A stretch of DNA of 64,000 nt, from NCBI GenBank assembly GCA_963695645.1, contig CAVOHC010000007.1:186001-250000 (forward strand), written 5' to 3'. The stretch's first letter is position 1; each line of letters opens with the position of its first letter. Both the position numbers and the translations under genes were made by a program. Shown one piece after another: positions 36,554 to 44,349 of the stretch. This stretch comes from DATBGO01 sp963695645 (GTDB taxonomy: Bacteria > Actinomycetota > Actinomycetes > Streptosporangiales > Streptosporangiaceae). The notes under the pieces were generated by a model. It was not told the origin of the DNA and ran no database searches. It saw only the letters and a program-made list of their open reading frames with translations.

Positions 36554-37939
36554 ATGCCACGGCCGTTCAGCCGGTCTCGCAGCGACGCGGACCGCGACGT
36601 CGACGAGCGCCGGGCGCAGGTCCTCGAGAGGCAGCTGGCCGGCGAGGTCAGCGGTGTCGCGACGACCTTCGTCGACCACAGCGGCGCGGCGCGGATGAAG
36701 GCCGTGCCGCTGACCGGGCTGGCCAGGGCCGCTAGGTCGGGCGTCGGGTTCTCGCCGGTCCTTGACGCGTTCACCAGCCTGGGCAGCATTGACGGTGCGT
36801 CGGCCCTTGCCAGGCCTGATGGGGACCTGCGGATGGTCCCTGATCTGGACCGGCTGACCGTGCTGCCTGCCCCGGACGGCTGGGCATGGGCTCCGGGCGA
36901 CCGCTTCCACCAGGACGGCACCGTGTACGCAGGCTGTCAGCGCTCCTTTGCCAGGGCGCAGGTGGCGGCAGGCCTGGGCAAGGGCATCAGCGCCCTGATG
37001 GCGTTCGAAACGGAATGGATGGTCGGCCGGGACGAGGACGACTTCCATCCCGCCGTGGGCGGCACGGGCTACGGGCTGGCCCGCTTCGTCGAGGCAGCCG
37101 AGTACGTCCGTGACGTGGCCGACAGCCTTGAGGCTGCCGGCGTGCGCGTCGAGCAGGTCCATCCGGAGTTCGGTCCCGGGCAGTTCGAGGTCTCGGTGGC
37201 CGCGCAGGACCCGGTGTCCGCGGCAGATACCAGCGTGCTGGTGAAGCTCATCATCTCGGCGGTCTCGGCCCGGCACGGAATGCGGGCTTCGTTCGCTCCC
37301 GCTGTGCAAGCGGACAACGTCGGGAACGGCGGGCACCTGCACGCCAGCTTCTGGCAGGACGGCAGGAACCTGCTCGCAGGGGGGACCGGCCGCTATGGCC
37401 TGACCGAGCGCGGCGAGTCGATGACGGCGGCCCTGCTGGAGTCGCTGCCTGCCCTGCTAGCGATCGGCGCGCCGACGCCCGGTTCCTACCTGCGCCTGCA
37501 GCCGTCCAGGTGGGCCGGCGCCTACCAGGTGTGGGGGAGGGAGAACCGGGAGGCGGCGATCCGGTTCATCGAGGCCAGCCCGTCGAACCCGGGCGCGGCT
37601 AACGTCGAGCTCAAGTGCTTCGACCTGAGCGCCAACCCGTACCTGCTAGTCGGCGCGGTGCTTGCGGTAGCGCTCAGCGCCGCCGAACGGCAGGCCAGCC
37701 TGCCTGAGGAGGTCAGTGGTGACCCGAGCACGCCTGGCCATTCCCAGGCGGATCAGGCGATCCGGCTTCCGGGCAGCCTCGGTGAGGCGCTGAAGGCGCT
37801 GGAGGCATCCGACGAGCTACGCGCCGCCGCAGGTGATCAGCTGATCAGCACATTCGCGGCGTCCCGGCGTGCCGAGATCGAGCTCGCCGACGGCAAATCG
37901 GACGAGGAGATCGTGGCCCAGTCACGTTGGCTGCTCTGA
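36554..37939 (+). CDS. Glutamine synthetase family protein (GlnA-like, probably amine-specific)
   Basis: 461 residues with a GS beta-grasp N-terminus and catalytic barrel. Metal and substrate residues are visible in AFETEWMVG, VHPEFGPGQFEVSV, GNGGHLHASFW and RENREAAIRF. The last active-site segment reads NVELKCFDLSANPYL, with Lys-Cys where classical enzymes have Arg-x. With the shorter length, this places it among GlnA-like gamma-glutamyl-amine ligases rather than the main nitrogen-assimilation enzyme. AAGGAGG about 9 nt upstream supports the ATG. Pairing with a permease suggests uptake and gamma-glutamylation of a polyamine or ethanolamine-like compound (inference). Confidence 0.85.
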   Translation: MPRPFSRSRSDADRDVDERRAQVLERQLAGEVSGVATTFVDHSGAARMKAVPLTGLARAARSGVGFSPVLDAFTSLGSIDGASALARPDGDLRMVPDLDRLTVLPAPDGWAWAPGDRFHQDGTVYAGCQRSFARAQVAAGLGKGISALMAFETEWMVGRDEDDFHPAVGGTGYGLARFVEAAEYVRDVADSLEAAGVRVEQVHPEFGPGQFEVSVAAQDPVSAADTSVLVKLIISAVSARHGMRASFAPAVQADNVGNGGHLHASFWQDGRNLLAGGTGRYGLTERGESMTAALLESLPALLAIGAPTPGSYLRLQPSRWAGAYQVWGRENREAAIRFIEASPSNPGAANVELKCFDLSANPYLLVGAVLAVALSAAERQASLPEEVSGDPSTPGHSQADQAIRLPGSLGEALKALEASDELRAAAGDQLISTFAASRRAEIELADGKSDEEIVAQSRWLL

Positions 37940-38006
37940 TCCCGCGATGGGCGCGATGCGTGGGATGCGCGTGATGCGGGCGGCAGGTGCGCCGGGCAGC
38001 GGGGTC

Positions 38007-38504
38007 TCAGGCCAGATCCAGTTCGAAGCCGAGTAGCGGTACCGCAGGCAGCGGCGAATAGTCGCGCTCCGGCGCCCGCCTGAACCCGAGCCGCGCGTAC
38101 AGGCGATGGGCGGTAGTCATCCACGGGGTCGAATGCAGGACGAGACGGCCGCGCCCGTCCGCCCGGCCCTGAGCAATGCAGGCCCGCACCAGCGCCTCGC
38201 CAACGCCACGGCCCTGCGCGTCCAGCGCGACCGCGAGCATCCGGAAACCTGCGGCGTCGTCGTCGTCCCACTCCGCGTACTCGTTGTGACTGCTGGTCAC
38301 GTAGGTAACCGCGCCAAGGACCTGGTCCTCGCCGTCCACCGCGACCAGCACCTCGGCTACTTCGGCCCGGCGGCCGGTATCGAGGAGGTCGGCCTCGTAC
38401 TCGGGTTCGGGGTGGTAATACGGCAGCGCGCGGTAGGCGGCGAGCACGAGTTCCCCGACCGCCCGATACTCGCCGGGACGAACCCGGCGGATTGTGAGTG
38501 GCAC
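38007..38504 (-). CDS. GNAT-family N-acetyltransferase
   Basis: 165-residue single-domain acetyltransferase: N-terminal IRRVRPGEYRAVGELVLAAY, motif A region FRMLAVALDAQGRGVGEALV with the Q-G-R-G-V-G loop, and C-terminal LHSTPWMTTAHRLYARLGFRR. Length and motif order are normal for small-molecule GNATs. The gene converges with the glutamine-synthetase-like gene. Substrate unknown. Confidence 0.88.
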   Translation of the reverse strand: MPLTIRRVRPGEYRAVGELVLAAYRALPYYHPEPEYEADLLDTGRRAEVAEVLVAVDGEDQVLGAVTYVTSSHNEYAEWDDDDAAGFRMLAVALDAQGRGVGEALVRACIAQGRADGRGRLVLHSTPWMTTAHRLYARLGFRRAPERDYSPLPAVPLLGFELDLA

Positions 38505-38592
38505 ATCACTCCGATCCAGGCTGGTCCCGGCGTGGGTGGCGGCTGGGCCGTATGGCAGAGCACCCTACCGATAGGGGCCCGCAGCGGCAGGC

Positions 38593-39501
38593 TCAGGGCA
38601 GCTGGGCGGCTTCGGGCAAGCGGTCCATCGTCCCGGTGGCACCGCGGTCCGCGTCTCGGTCCGCGTCTCGGTCCGGGCCTCGGCCCGGGCCTCGGCCCGC
38701 GCCGCCGGGCGCGTCAGGCTGATCACCCTGCCCGGCCCCGGACTCCCGCATATCACGCGCGAACCGCCGTAGATCGTCCAAGCGGTCGCCGGGGAGCCCG
38801 ATAAGCACGTCCAGGCCCGGGCAGGCAGCGGCTATCTCGCTGGTCGCCTCCATGGCGCGGCGCCCGGTGTCCTGAGTGGCCGCCGACAGCACGGCCAGGT
38901 CGGCGCGGACCTCCTGGGCCAGCCGGGTGACCTCAGCGAAAGGCAGGTCGGCAGCCAGGTGGTGGACCAGCCAACGGTCCTCGCGGAGGGTGGCCGCGGC
39001 CATCAGGGCGGGCAGGCTGTGCCGCTCGCCTGGCGGGGTCGTCACGACAACGGTGCCACGGGGCCGGCCGGCTGGCTGGCGGGTGTGCAACGCGATCAGC
39101 CGTTCGCAGATGGCGCTCGCCCGGTGCTCTTCTGCGATCGACACCCGGCCCGCGGCCCAGTCATCGCCGATATGCCGCATCGCCGGGGCGATGACACGCT
39201 GGCACAGATCCATCACGGCCACGCCAGCCGCGAGCCGTTCTATCCGCTGGCGCGCCTGGGTCTCGTCGCCGGTCACGATCGCCGAGTACAGCCGGTCCGC
39301 GGGCGCCGCCCAGTCGTGGACCTGGATCTGGGGGGTGGGCTCGCCGCCTAGCTCGCGCTGGGCGGCGAGGGCACGCACATCGCCGTCATTGACCTCGTAT
39401 CCGCGCCCCAGCTTCCGGGCTGGCAGTACACCTTGCCGCACCCACGCGTAGGCAGTTTGGTAGTGCACGCCGAGCGCGTCGGCGGCTTCGCGAAGCTGCA
39501 T
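38593..39501 (-). CDS. MerR-like regulator with B12-binding domain
   Basis: 302 residues. The N-terminal helix-turn-helix (REAADALGVHYQTAYAWVRQGVLPARKLGRGYEV) is of MerR/excisionase type. Residues about 65-145 form the four-helix cap typical of B12-binding regulators (IGDDWAAGRVSIAEEHRAS). A Rossmann-like domain follows, with GERHSLPAL where cobalamin-binding proteins have D-x-H-x2-G; the His is kept (residue 161) but the acidic residue and glycine differ. Relatives (LitR/CarH) are light sensors using adenosylcobalamin. The tail is a low-complexity Arg-Asp/Gly-Pro repeat from a 12-bp tandem repeat. An AT-rich promoter lies just upstream (39520-39560). Confidence 0.82.
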   Translation of the reverse strand: MQLREAADALGVHYQTAYAWVRQGVLPARKLGRGYEVNDGDVRALAAQRELGGEPTPQIQVHDWAAPADRLYSAIVTGDETQARQRIERLAAGVAVMDLCQRVIAPAMRHIGDDWAAGRVSIAEEHRASAICERLIALHTRQPAGRPRGTVVVTTPPGERHSLPALMAAATLREDRWLVHHLAADLPFAEVTRLAQEVRADLAVLSAATQDTGRRAMEATSEIAAACPGLDVLIGLPGDRLDDLRRFARDMRESGAGQGDQPDAPGGAGRGPGRGPDRDADRDADRGATGTMDRLPEAAQLP

Positions 39502-39963
39502 CCAGGCCCCCGGGTTTGTTACCTGTGAATATCTTAGTGTAATTTAGTATTAGTTTCTGGCGAGAGGCATTCAGAGAGTCCCGGATGCAGCGGGGGCGCG
39601 TCCGGGCGCGCGGCGGATGGCACGGGTGCACATCCGCGCGCACCAGTAGGGCTGGTGCCTGATCGATTGCCTTCACGGTCAGGCACCAGCCCCCTGTAGT
39701 TCTTCCCTACCGAGTAATTTCGCCAGTTGAATAGCTTCTTCATGCTGAGTCTGGCCTCCCCCGCAGGCTGTTCTCCTCTATCCTGCGCCGTCGCCGTGAC
39801 GGGCCCGCTTGCGGGGTCCGGATGAGCGGATTAGCGCAGTGCGGCGGATCAGCGCCCGCTGCCTGCACCGGCACACCGGACTGGAGGATGCAGCCAAAGT
39901 GTTTAGCCCCCGATCCTCCGGACAGGTGGTGAAGACGCAAACGAGTAATCGGAAGGAACTGTC
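39502..39963. other. Divergent intergenic region with hairpin
   Basis: 462 bp between the B12-type regulator (minus) and csbD (plus). The first 60 bp are very AT-rich and probably carry the regulator promoter. A strong stem-loop at 39649-39692 is listed separately. I see no supported protein gene. Confidence 0.4.
39649..39692. promoter_or_regulatory. Strong 14-bp hairpin of unknown role
   Basis: GGGCTGGTGCCTGA (39649-39662) pairs perfectly with TCAGGCACCAGCCC (39679-39692) around a 16-nt loop. No U-run follows directly on the plus strand, so a simple terminator is not obvious. It could be an RNA structure in the csbD leader, a terminator of an unseen transcript, or a protein-binding palindrome. 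Confidence 0.45.
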
Positions 39964-40137
39964 ATGGCGACGGAGAACAAGGCAGCCAACAAGGTCACCG
40001 AGGCCAAGGGCAAGGTCAAGGAGGCGGCAGGCCATGCGGTCGGCGACGCTGACCTGGAGGCCGAAGGCCAGGGTGACCAGGCCAAGGGCAACCTGAAGCA
40101 GGCTGGCGAGAAGGTCAAGGACGCGTTCAAGCACTGA
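39964..40137 (+). CDS. CsbD-family stress protein
   Basis: 57-residue, highly charged protein (ATENKAANKVTEAKGKVKEA; GDQAKGNLKQAGEKVKDAF), the CsbD pattern. CsbD proteins are general-stress proteins of unknown biochemistry, often under SigB-type control. GGAAGGA about 7 nt upstream supports the ATG at 39964. Two tandem hairpins directly after the stop mark the transcript end, so it is probably monocistronic and well expressed. Confidence 0.9.
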   Translation: MATENKAANKVTEAKGKVKEAAGHAVGDADLEAEGQGDQAKGNLKQAGEKVKDAFKH

Positions 40138-40143
40138 TAGGAC

Positions 40144-40171
40144 CCGCCGCGCTGGCCTGGCAGCGCGGCGG
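40144..40171 (+). terminator. First hairpin after csbD
   Basis: CCGCCGCGCTG (40144-40154) and CAGCGCGGCGG (40161-40171) form a perfect 11-bp stem with a 6-nt loop, 6 bp after the csbD stop. There is no U-tract; it probably works with the next hairpin. Confidence 0.6.
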
Positions 40172-40175
40172 TTAG

Positions 40176-40205
40176 CCCCTTGTAACGGGGTTACAAGGGG
40201 TTTTT
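40176..40205 (+). terminator. Intrinsic terminator of csbD
   Basis: CCCCTTGTAAC (40176-40186) and GTTACAAGGGG (40190-40200) form a perfect 11-bp stem with a GGG loop, followed at once by five T (40201-40205). This is a textbook Rho-independent terminator, rare in such a high-GC sequence. Confidence 0.92.
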
Positions 40206-40313
40206 GCTTGTCGCGGCGTGGCGGCGGGCCGGGTTACGGCGGGGCGGTGCGGGGAGGGCCTGAGCGCGCGGGCACCTGAGCGCGCAGGCACCTCAACGGG
40301 CAGGCGCAGACAA

Positions 40314-42038
40314 TCAGTTGCCGAAGCGGAGGGCTGCGGGCGCGCTGGCGGGGACGGCCGGGGAGCGCGGAGCGACCGGCGCGATGCTGCGATACGGCAT
40401 GCCGGGGGCTGGCCGGGGGTCGTCATCGCCGCGGTTGGGCCACAGCGCCATGGCACGCTCTGCCTGGGCGGTGATCGTGAGAGCCGGGTTCGTGCCCAGG
40501 TTGGCTGACACGGCGGCGCCATCGACCACGTGCAATCGTTCATATCCATGTATCCGGTGGTAAGCGTCGATGACGCTGGTCGACGGCGACTCGCCGATGG
40601 CGGCACCCCCGATGAAATGCGCCGTGGTGGGGATGTCGAACAAGTCCAGCCAGGTGCCGCGGGCGAAGCCGCCGATCTCCTCGGCGAGCATCCGGACGGC
40701 GCGGTGGGCCACCGGGATCCATGACGGGCTCGGCTCGCCGGGCCCTGGATGTGAGCGCATCCCCCAGCCCAGCGCTCCCCGCGTGGCCCGGACGGTGACC
40801 GAGTTGTCGCGGCTCTGCATCACCAGCGCGATGATTGTCCGCTCCGACCAGTGCCGGAGGTTGAACAAGCGGGGCAGTTCGGAGGGCCGGGCCGCGGTTT
40901 GGCCGAGGAACTTCGCCCAGCGCGGGGCCGGCCCGCCGCCGTCGATCAGCAGCGAGCTGAGCGCCCCCATCGCGTTCGAGCCCGGCCCGTACCTGGTGGG
41001 CTCGATGTGCGTGCGGTCGTCCGGGTGGAAGGAGGACGTGATCGCAACGCCGCGGGAGTGGTCGTCGCCGCGGTGGGCAGTGCGTTCCGCGGCGAGGATC
41101 GCTTCGGAGTTGGTCCGGCTCACAGCGCCCAGGCAGTCGGACAGCCGCGGCAGCGCGCCGGTCGCCTTCATCCGGTGCAGCAGCTTCTGCGTGCCATATG
41201 TCCCGGCCGCGAAGATGACCTGCTCGGTGGTGATGGTGCGCCGCCGCCTGGTCGCCGTTCCGGTGCGCTTGACCTCGACGCCGTAACCGCCCGGGCATGG
41301 CCACACGGCGGTCGCCATGGTCATGGGCATGATCCTGGCGCCGGCTCGCTCGGCCAGGTACAGGTAGTTCTCGGTGAGCATGTTCTTGGCGCCGTTGCGG
41401 CAGCCAGTCATGCACGACCCGCACTCGGTGCAGGCGGCCCGCGGCGGCCCCGCGCCGCCGAAATACGGGTCCGGAGTCTCATCCCCCGGCGGGTCACCGA
41501 AGTACACCCCGACCGGCGTGGGCCGGAACGTCTCGCCGCGCCCCATCCGTTCGGCGACTCTCTTGATCGCGACGTCCGCTGGCGTCGTCGTCGGGTTGGT
41601 TGTTACGCCGAGCATCCGCTCGGCCTGGTCGTAATAAGGCGCGAGCTCAGCGCGCCAGTCGGTGACGGCGCTCCATTGCGGGTCGTCGAAGAACGGCTGG
41701 GCGGGCCGGTACAGCGTGTTGGCGTAATTCAGGGAACCGCCGCCGACCCCGGCACCCGCGAGGATCAGCACGCGCGAGCCCTTCTCGCCGCGCAGCAGGT
41801 GGATGCGCTGAATCCCGGTCAGGCCGAGCGGCGGCGCCCACAGGTAGCCACCGATCCGCCACGACGTCTTCGGCAGCGCCTGGTGCCGCCGGGACGGCAC
41901 CGGATGGGCGGGATCATCGAACCGGCGGCCCGCCTCTAGGACGCCGACCCGGTAGCCCTTCTCGGTCAGCCGCAGCGCCGCTACGCTGCCGCCGAACCCT
42001 GAACCGATCACCAGGACGTCATAGTGGTAGTCGCTCAT
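40314..42038 (-). CDS. GMC oxidoreductase, cholesterol-oxidase-like (ChoD type)
   Basis: 574-residue FAD enzyme. The FAD-binding loop VIGSGFGGSVAALRL is at residues 10-24, followed by AGAGVGGGSLNYANTLY. A Cys-rich segment CTECGSCMTGCRNGAKN and the C-terminal TAHFIGGAAIGES and DGAAVSANLGTNPALTI match the mycobacterial ChoD type rather than secreted Streptomyces cholesterol oxidases. No signal peptide is visible. The family oxidises sterols or other alcohols, so the substrate is not proven. It stands alone, divergent from an ECF sigma gene. Confidence 0.9.
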   Translation of the reverse strand: MSDYHYDVLVIGSGFGGSVAALRLTEKGYRVGVLEAGRRFDDPAHPVPSRRHQALPKTSWRIGGYLWAPPLGLTGIQRIHLLRGEKGSRVLILAGAGVGGGSLNYANTLYRPAQPFFDDPQWSAVTDWRAELAPYYDQAERMLGVTTNPTTTPADVAIKRVAERMGRGETFRPTPVGVYFGDPPGDETPDPYFGGAGPPRAACTECGSCMTGCRNGAKNMLTENYLYLAERAGARIMPMTMATAVWPCPGGYGVEVKRTGTATRRRRTITTEQVIFAAGTYGTQKLLHRMKATGALPRLSDCLGAVSRTNSEAILAAERTAHRGDDHSRGVAITSSFHPDDRTHIEPTRYGPGSNAMGALSSLLIDGGGPAPRWAKFLGQTAARPSELPRLFNLRHWSERTIIALVMQSRDNSVTVRATRGALGWGMRSHPGPGEPSPSWIPVAHRAVRMLAEEIGGFARGTWLDLFDIPTTAHFIGGAAIGESPSTSVIDAYHRIHGYERLHVVDGAAVSANLGTNPALTITAQAERAMALWPNRGDDDPRPAPGMPYRSIAPVAPRSPAVPASAPAALRFGN

Positions 42039-42283
42039 CTCACCCTCAGCCTAGGCTCCAGCCGCAGCCAGCGCACGGGCAACGGCCGGGCGGGTCAGCA
42101 CCGGCCGTGGCGGGGCATTAGCGGGCGCGGCGGTTCGATCAAGCTGACGGTGCTAAATGCCGGAGGCTGGGAAGTGGTGGTCTGGCATGATCATCGTGCC
42201 GCGGCGGCCCCGCCGGGGCCTAGAGCTGATATCCGGGCCACCCCGGAACCTCACACGGGTGGCCTGCCGAGCGTTAACTAGAT

Positions 42284-42769
42284 GTGAACCTTCCACCGTT
42301 CGAGAAAGTCGTGGCCGAGCACGGGCAGGCGGTGCTGCGGGTTTGCCTGGCTGTCCTCGGGCCGCAAGATGCCGAGGATGCCTGGTCGGAGACGTTCCTC
42401 GCGGCGTTGCGGGCGTACCCGGAGGTCCGGCCGGACAGCAATCTGAGGGCCTGGCTGGTAACGATCGCGCACCGCAAGGCCATCGACGGATACCGGGCCG
42501 CGCGGCGCGCGCCGAGGCCGACCGATGAGATCCAGGACCGCGTTGCTGATGCCGAGGACGCGGCTGGCCTGCCAGACGAGGAACTGGGCGGCGCGCTGCG
42601 GGCGCTGCCTTGCAAGCAGCGGGCGGCGGTCGCCTACCGGTACCTGGCGGACATGTCCTACCAGGAGATCGCGGCGCTGCTGGACAGCAGCGAGGCAGCA
42701 GCACGCCGCAGCGCTGCCGACGGTATCGCGACGCTGCGCAAGACCTATAGCGCTGCGCAAGACGTGTGA
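42284..42769 (+). CDS. ECF-type sigma factor adjacent to ogt
   Basis: 161-residue ECF sigma factor: region 2 (DAEDAWSETFLAALRAYPEV, then NLRAWLVTIAHRKAID) and region 4 (MSYQEIAALLDSSEAAARRSAADGIATLR). It starts at GTG 42284 without a clear ribosome-binding site, so it may be leaderless. The stop lies 14 bp before the methyltransferase start, so the two genes form an operon. No anti-sigma gene is adjacent. Confidence 0.85.
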   Translation: MNLPPFEKVVAEHGQAVLRVCLAVLGPQDAEDAWSETFLAALRAYPEVRPDSNLRAWLVTIAHRKAIDGYRAARRAPRPTDEIQDRVADAEDAAGLPDEELGGALRALPCKQRAAVAYRYLADMSYQEIAALLDSSEAAARRSAADGIATLRKTYSAAQDV

Positions 42770-42783
42770 GGAGAGGAAAGACG

Positions 42784-43395
42784 ATGATGACCCAGACCAA
42801 CCGTGACCTGATCATGTCGCTTACTGAGACTCACGCTGCCAGTTACGCGGGGCTGCGCGGCAGGCTGGCAGGCCTGGCGAGCGGCAGCGACCTGCTCGAC
42901 ATCGCTTACCGCACGGTGGATACCCCGCTCGGATCGCTGCTGCTCGCGCAGACGCCGCGCGGCCTGGTGCGGGTGGCGTACGCACGCGAAGACCACGACG
43001 CGGTCCTGGCCCGGCTGGCGGCCGCGGTAAGCCCGCGGGTGCTGTATGCGCCGGCCAAGCTGGACGCGGCCGCCCGTGAGCTTGATGAGTACTTCACCGG
43101 CCGCAGGCGCCAGTTCGGGCTGCCGCTGGACTTCCAGCTCTCCCGCGGTTTCCGGCTGGCCGTCCTCACGCACCTGCGCGGGATCGCCTACGGCGCGACC
43201 GAGAGCTATTCGGTGGTCGCCGTGGCGGCCGGCAGTCCGGCAGCGGTCCGCGCGGTGGGTACGGCGTGCGCGACCAATCCGCTGCCTGTCGTGGTGCCGT
43301 GTCATCGGGTGGTGCGCAGCGACGGGTCGATCGGGCAGTACGTTGGCGGCCCCGAAGCCAAGCAGGCGCTGCTAGCCATGGAGGCAGCAGCGTGA
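42784..43395 (+). CDS. ogt: Methylated-DNA--protein-cysteine methyltransferase
   Basis: 203-residue suicide DNA-repair protein that moves the alkyl group from O6-alkylguanine to its own Cys. The active-site motif PVVVPCHRVVRSDGSIGQYVGG is complete, with the usual LPLDFQ and ESYSVVAVAAG segments (family GxTxSY-like position). GGAGAGG 7 nt upstream supports the ATG at 42784; a GTG at 42766 is in frame but weaker. The N-terminal 30 residues (ETHAASYAGLRGRLAGLA) are an extra helix. Its link with the preceding sigma factor suggests alkylation or general stress induction. Confidence 0.92.
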   Translation: MMTQTNRDLIMSLTETHAASYAGLRGRLAGLASGSDLLDIAYRTVDTPLGSLLLAQTPRGLVRVAYAREDHDAVLARLAAAVSPRVLYAPAKLDAAARELDEYFTGRRRQFGLPLDFQLSRGFRLAVLTHLRGIAYGATESYSVVAVAAGSPAAVRAVGTACATNPLPVVVPCHRVVRSDGSIGQYVGGPEAKQALLAMEAAA

Positions 43396-43468
43396 GCGCG
43401 GCCGGCAACGCAGGCGCCTCGGCTGGGCAGGCCGGCGAGCTGGCAGGGCAGCGCCTCGGCTGGACAGG

Positions 43469-43572
43469 CCTGCGCGGCGGGCTGGGCAGGCCTGCGCGGC
43501 GGGCTGGGCAGGCCTGCGCGGCGGGCTGGGCAGGCCTGCGCCTCGGCTGGGCAGGCCTGCGCGGCGGGCTGG
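43469..43572. repeat. 22-bp tandem repeat between ogt and whiB7
   Basis: Units starting CCTGCGCGGCGGGCTGGGC recur at 43469, 43491, 43513 and 43535, with a variant 21-bp unit before 43556. Twenty-two is not a multiple of three, so it cannot be one continuous coding repeat. It lies between the convergent ogt and whiB7 genes. Confidence 0.85.
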
Positions 43573-43613
43573 TCGGCAGCAGCGGCCGTGCCCGGACCGG
43601 CTGGCTGAACGCC

Positions 43614-43925
43614 TCACGATGCGCACGAGGTTCTCCGCGGGCTCTTGCGAGGGCGGCCCCGGGTCCGCTTACCCGCGGTGGGCGCGCCGTGCTGGAAAAT
43701 CTCGCCACCCCAGACGCCGCAGGGCTCGGCGCGCTCGATCGCGCCGTCGAGGCAGGGGCGACGCAGCGGGCACTGGCGGCAGAACGCCTTGGCCTGCTCA
43801 AGCTCAGCTGGCAAGTCCGAGAACCACAACCGCGGGTCCTCGGTCCTGCATGGCAGCGGGCCGATCAGCCCCGCCGCTCGTCCCGCCAGTACGACCAGGG
43901 AGGTGCTGGACATAACGCTTCTCAT
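43614..43925 (-). CDS. whiB7: WhiB7-like iron-sulfur regulator
   Basis: 103 residues. Four Cys for a [4Fe-4S] cluster are seen in LPCRTED, FCRQCPLRRPC; then GVWGGEIFQHG (the WhiB G-V-W-G-G turn) and a C-terminal AT-hook KRTRGRPRKSP. The AT-hook and the segments AELEQAKAFCRQCP and AIERAEP match WhiB7, the activator of intrinsic antibiotic resistance that binds SigA at AT-rich promoters. The residue before GVWGG is Cys where mycobacterial WhiB7 has Trp (EPC versus EPW). A second ATG at 43913 is a possible start. The long upstream region may hold an attenuating leader. Confidence 0.9.
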   Translation of the reverse strand: MRSVMSSTSLVVLAGRAAGLIGPLPCRTEDPRLWFSDLPAELEQAKAFCRQCPLRRPCLDGAIERAEPCGVWGGEIFQHGAPTAGKRTRGRPRKSPRRTSCAS

Positions 43926-43986
43926 GCCTTCCAGGTGGGACGCTCGCCGCGGCGTCAGCCATGTCAGTTCCGTGGCCCGGACGGTG

Positions 43987-44002
43987 CCTAGACATTTCTA
44001 GG
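43987..44002. promoter_or_regulatory. Palindrome upstream of whiB7
   Basis: CCTAGACATTTCTAGG: arms CCTAGA and TCTAGG are exact reverse complements with a CATT centre. It overlaps the stop codon of the possible upstream frame and sits about 60 bp before the whiB7 start. It could be an operator or RNA hairpin. Confidence 0.4.
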
Positions 44003-44098
44003 GTGCCGGGATAGAGGCACGGCGGGCATCCACCAGCTGGCTGGCGTTGGCGCCAGGAGGCCGCTCCGGTTGGTCGATGCCCAGCGTGCCGCCGTCAT
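43988..44098 (-). other. Possible upstream reading frame in whiB7 leader
   Basis: ATG at 44098 to TAG at 43988 gives 36 residues beginning MTAARWASTN with a Ser-Trp-Trp-Met segment in the second half. No clear ribosome-binding site is visible. By analogy with known whiB7 leaders it could act as a stalling sensor. Weak evidence. Confidence 0.2.
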
Positions 44099-44349
44099 GT
44101 CACTGGTGTAGACGCCGGTAAGCAGGGAAACTCATCGGGCGCGCCGCAGCTAACGGCTGCCGGCGGCCGCCGGCTCCCCTGCGGTAGATGGGCATGCGGC
44201 CGAGCACCCCGACCTGGCGGCTGGTGTCCTTGCCTCGTTCGCGTGCTGCCGCACGGCGCCGGGCTTGTTACCATCAGACCAGCAGCTACGCCGCGCCGGC
44301 CGAGCACGCGGCACCATGTCCGCTGGCCAGGTGCGCGGGGAGGTATCCA

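Larger units (their letters stand above)
43926..44349. other. Divergent leader region of whiB7
   Basis: 424 bp between whiB7 (minus) and a small membrane protein gene (plus). On the minus strand it contains a possible 36-codon upstream frame (44098 to 43988, with adjacent Trp codons) and a palindrome 62 bp before the whiB7 start. Known whiB7 genes have long leaders with small upstream frames that sense ribosome stalling, so this arrangement is plausible here. Confidence 0.35.

Noticed and set aside
43266..43991. Plus-strand frame overlapping the ogt end, the 22-bp repeat and whiB7
   Set aside because: A GTG overlaps the ogt stop, but most of the frame is antisense to WhiB7 and the rest is minisatellite; no independent support.
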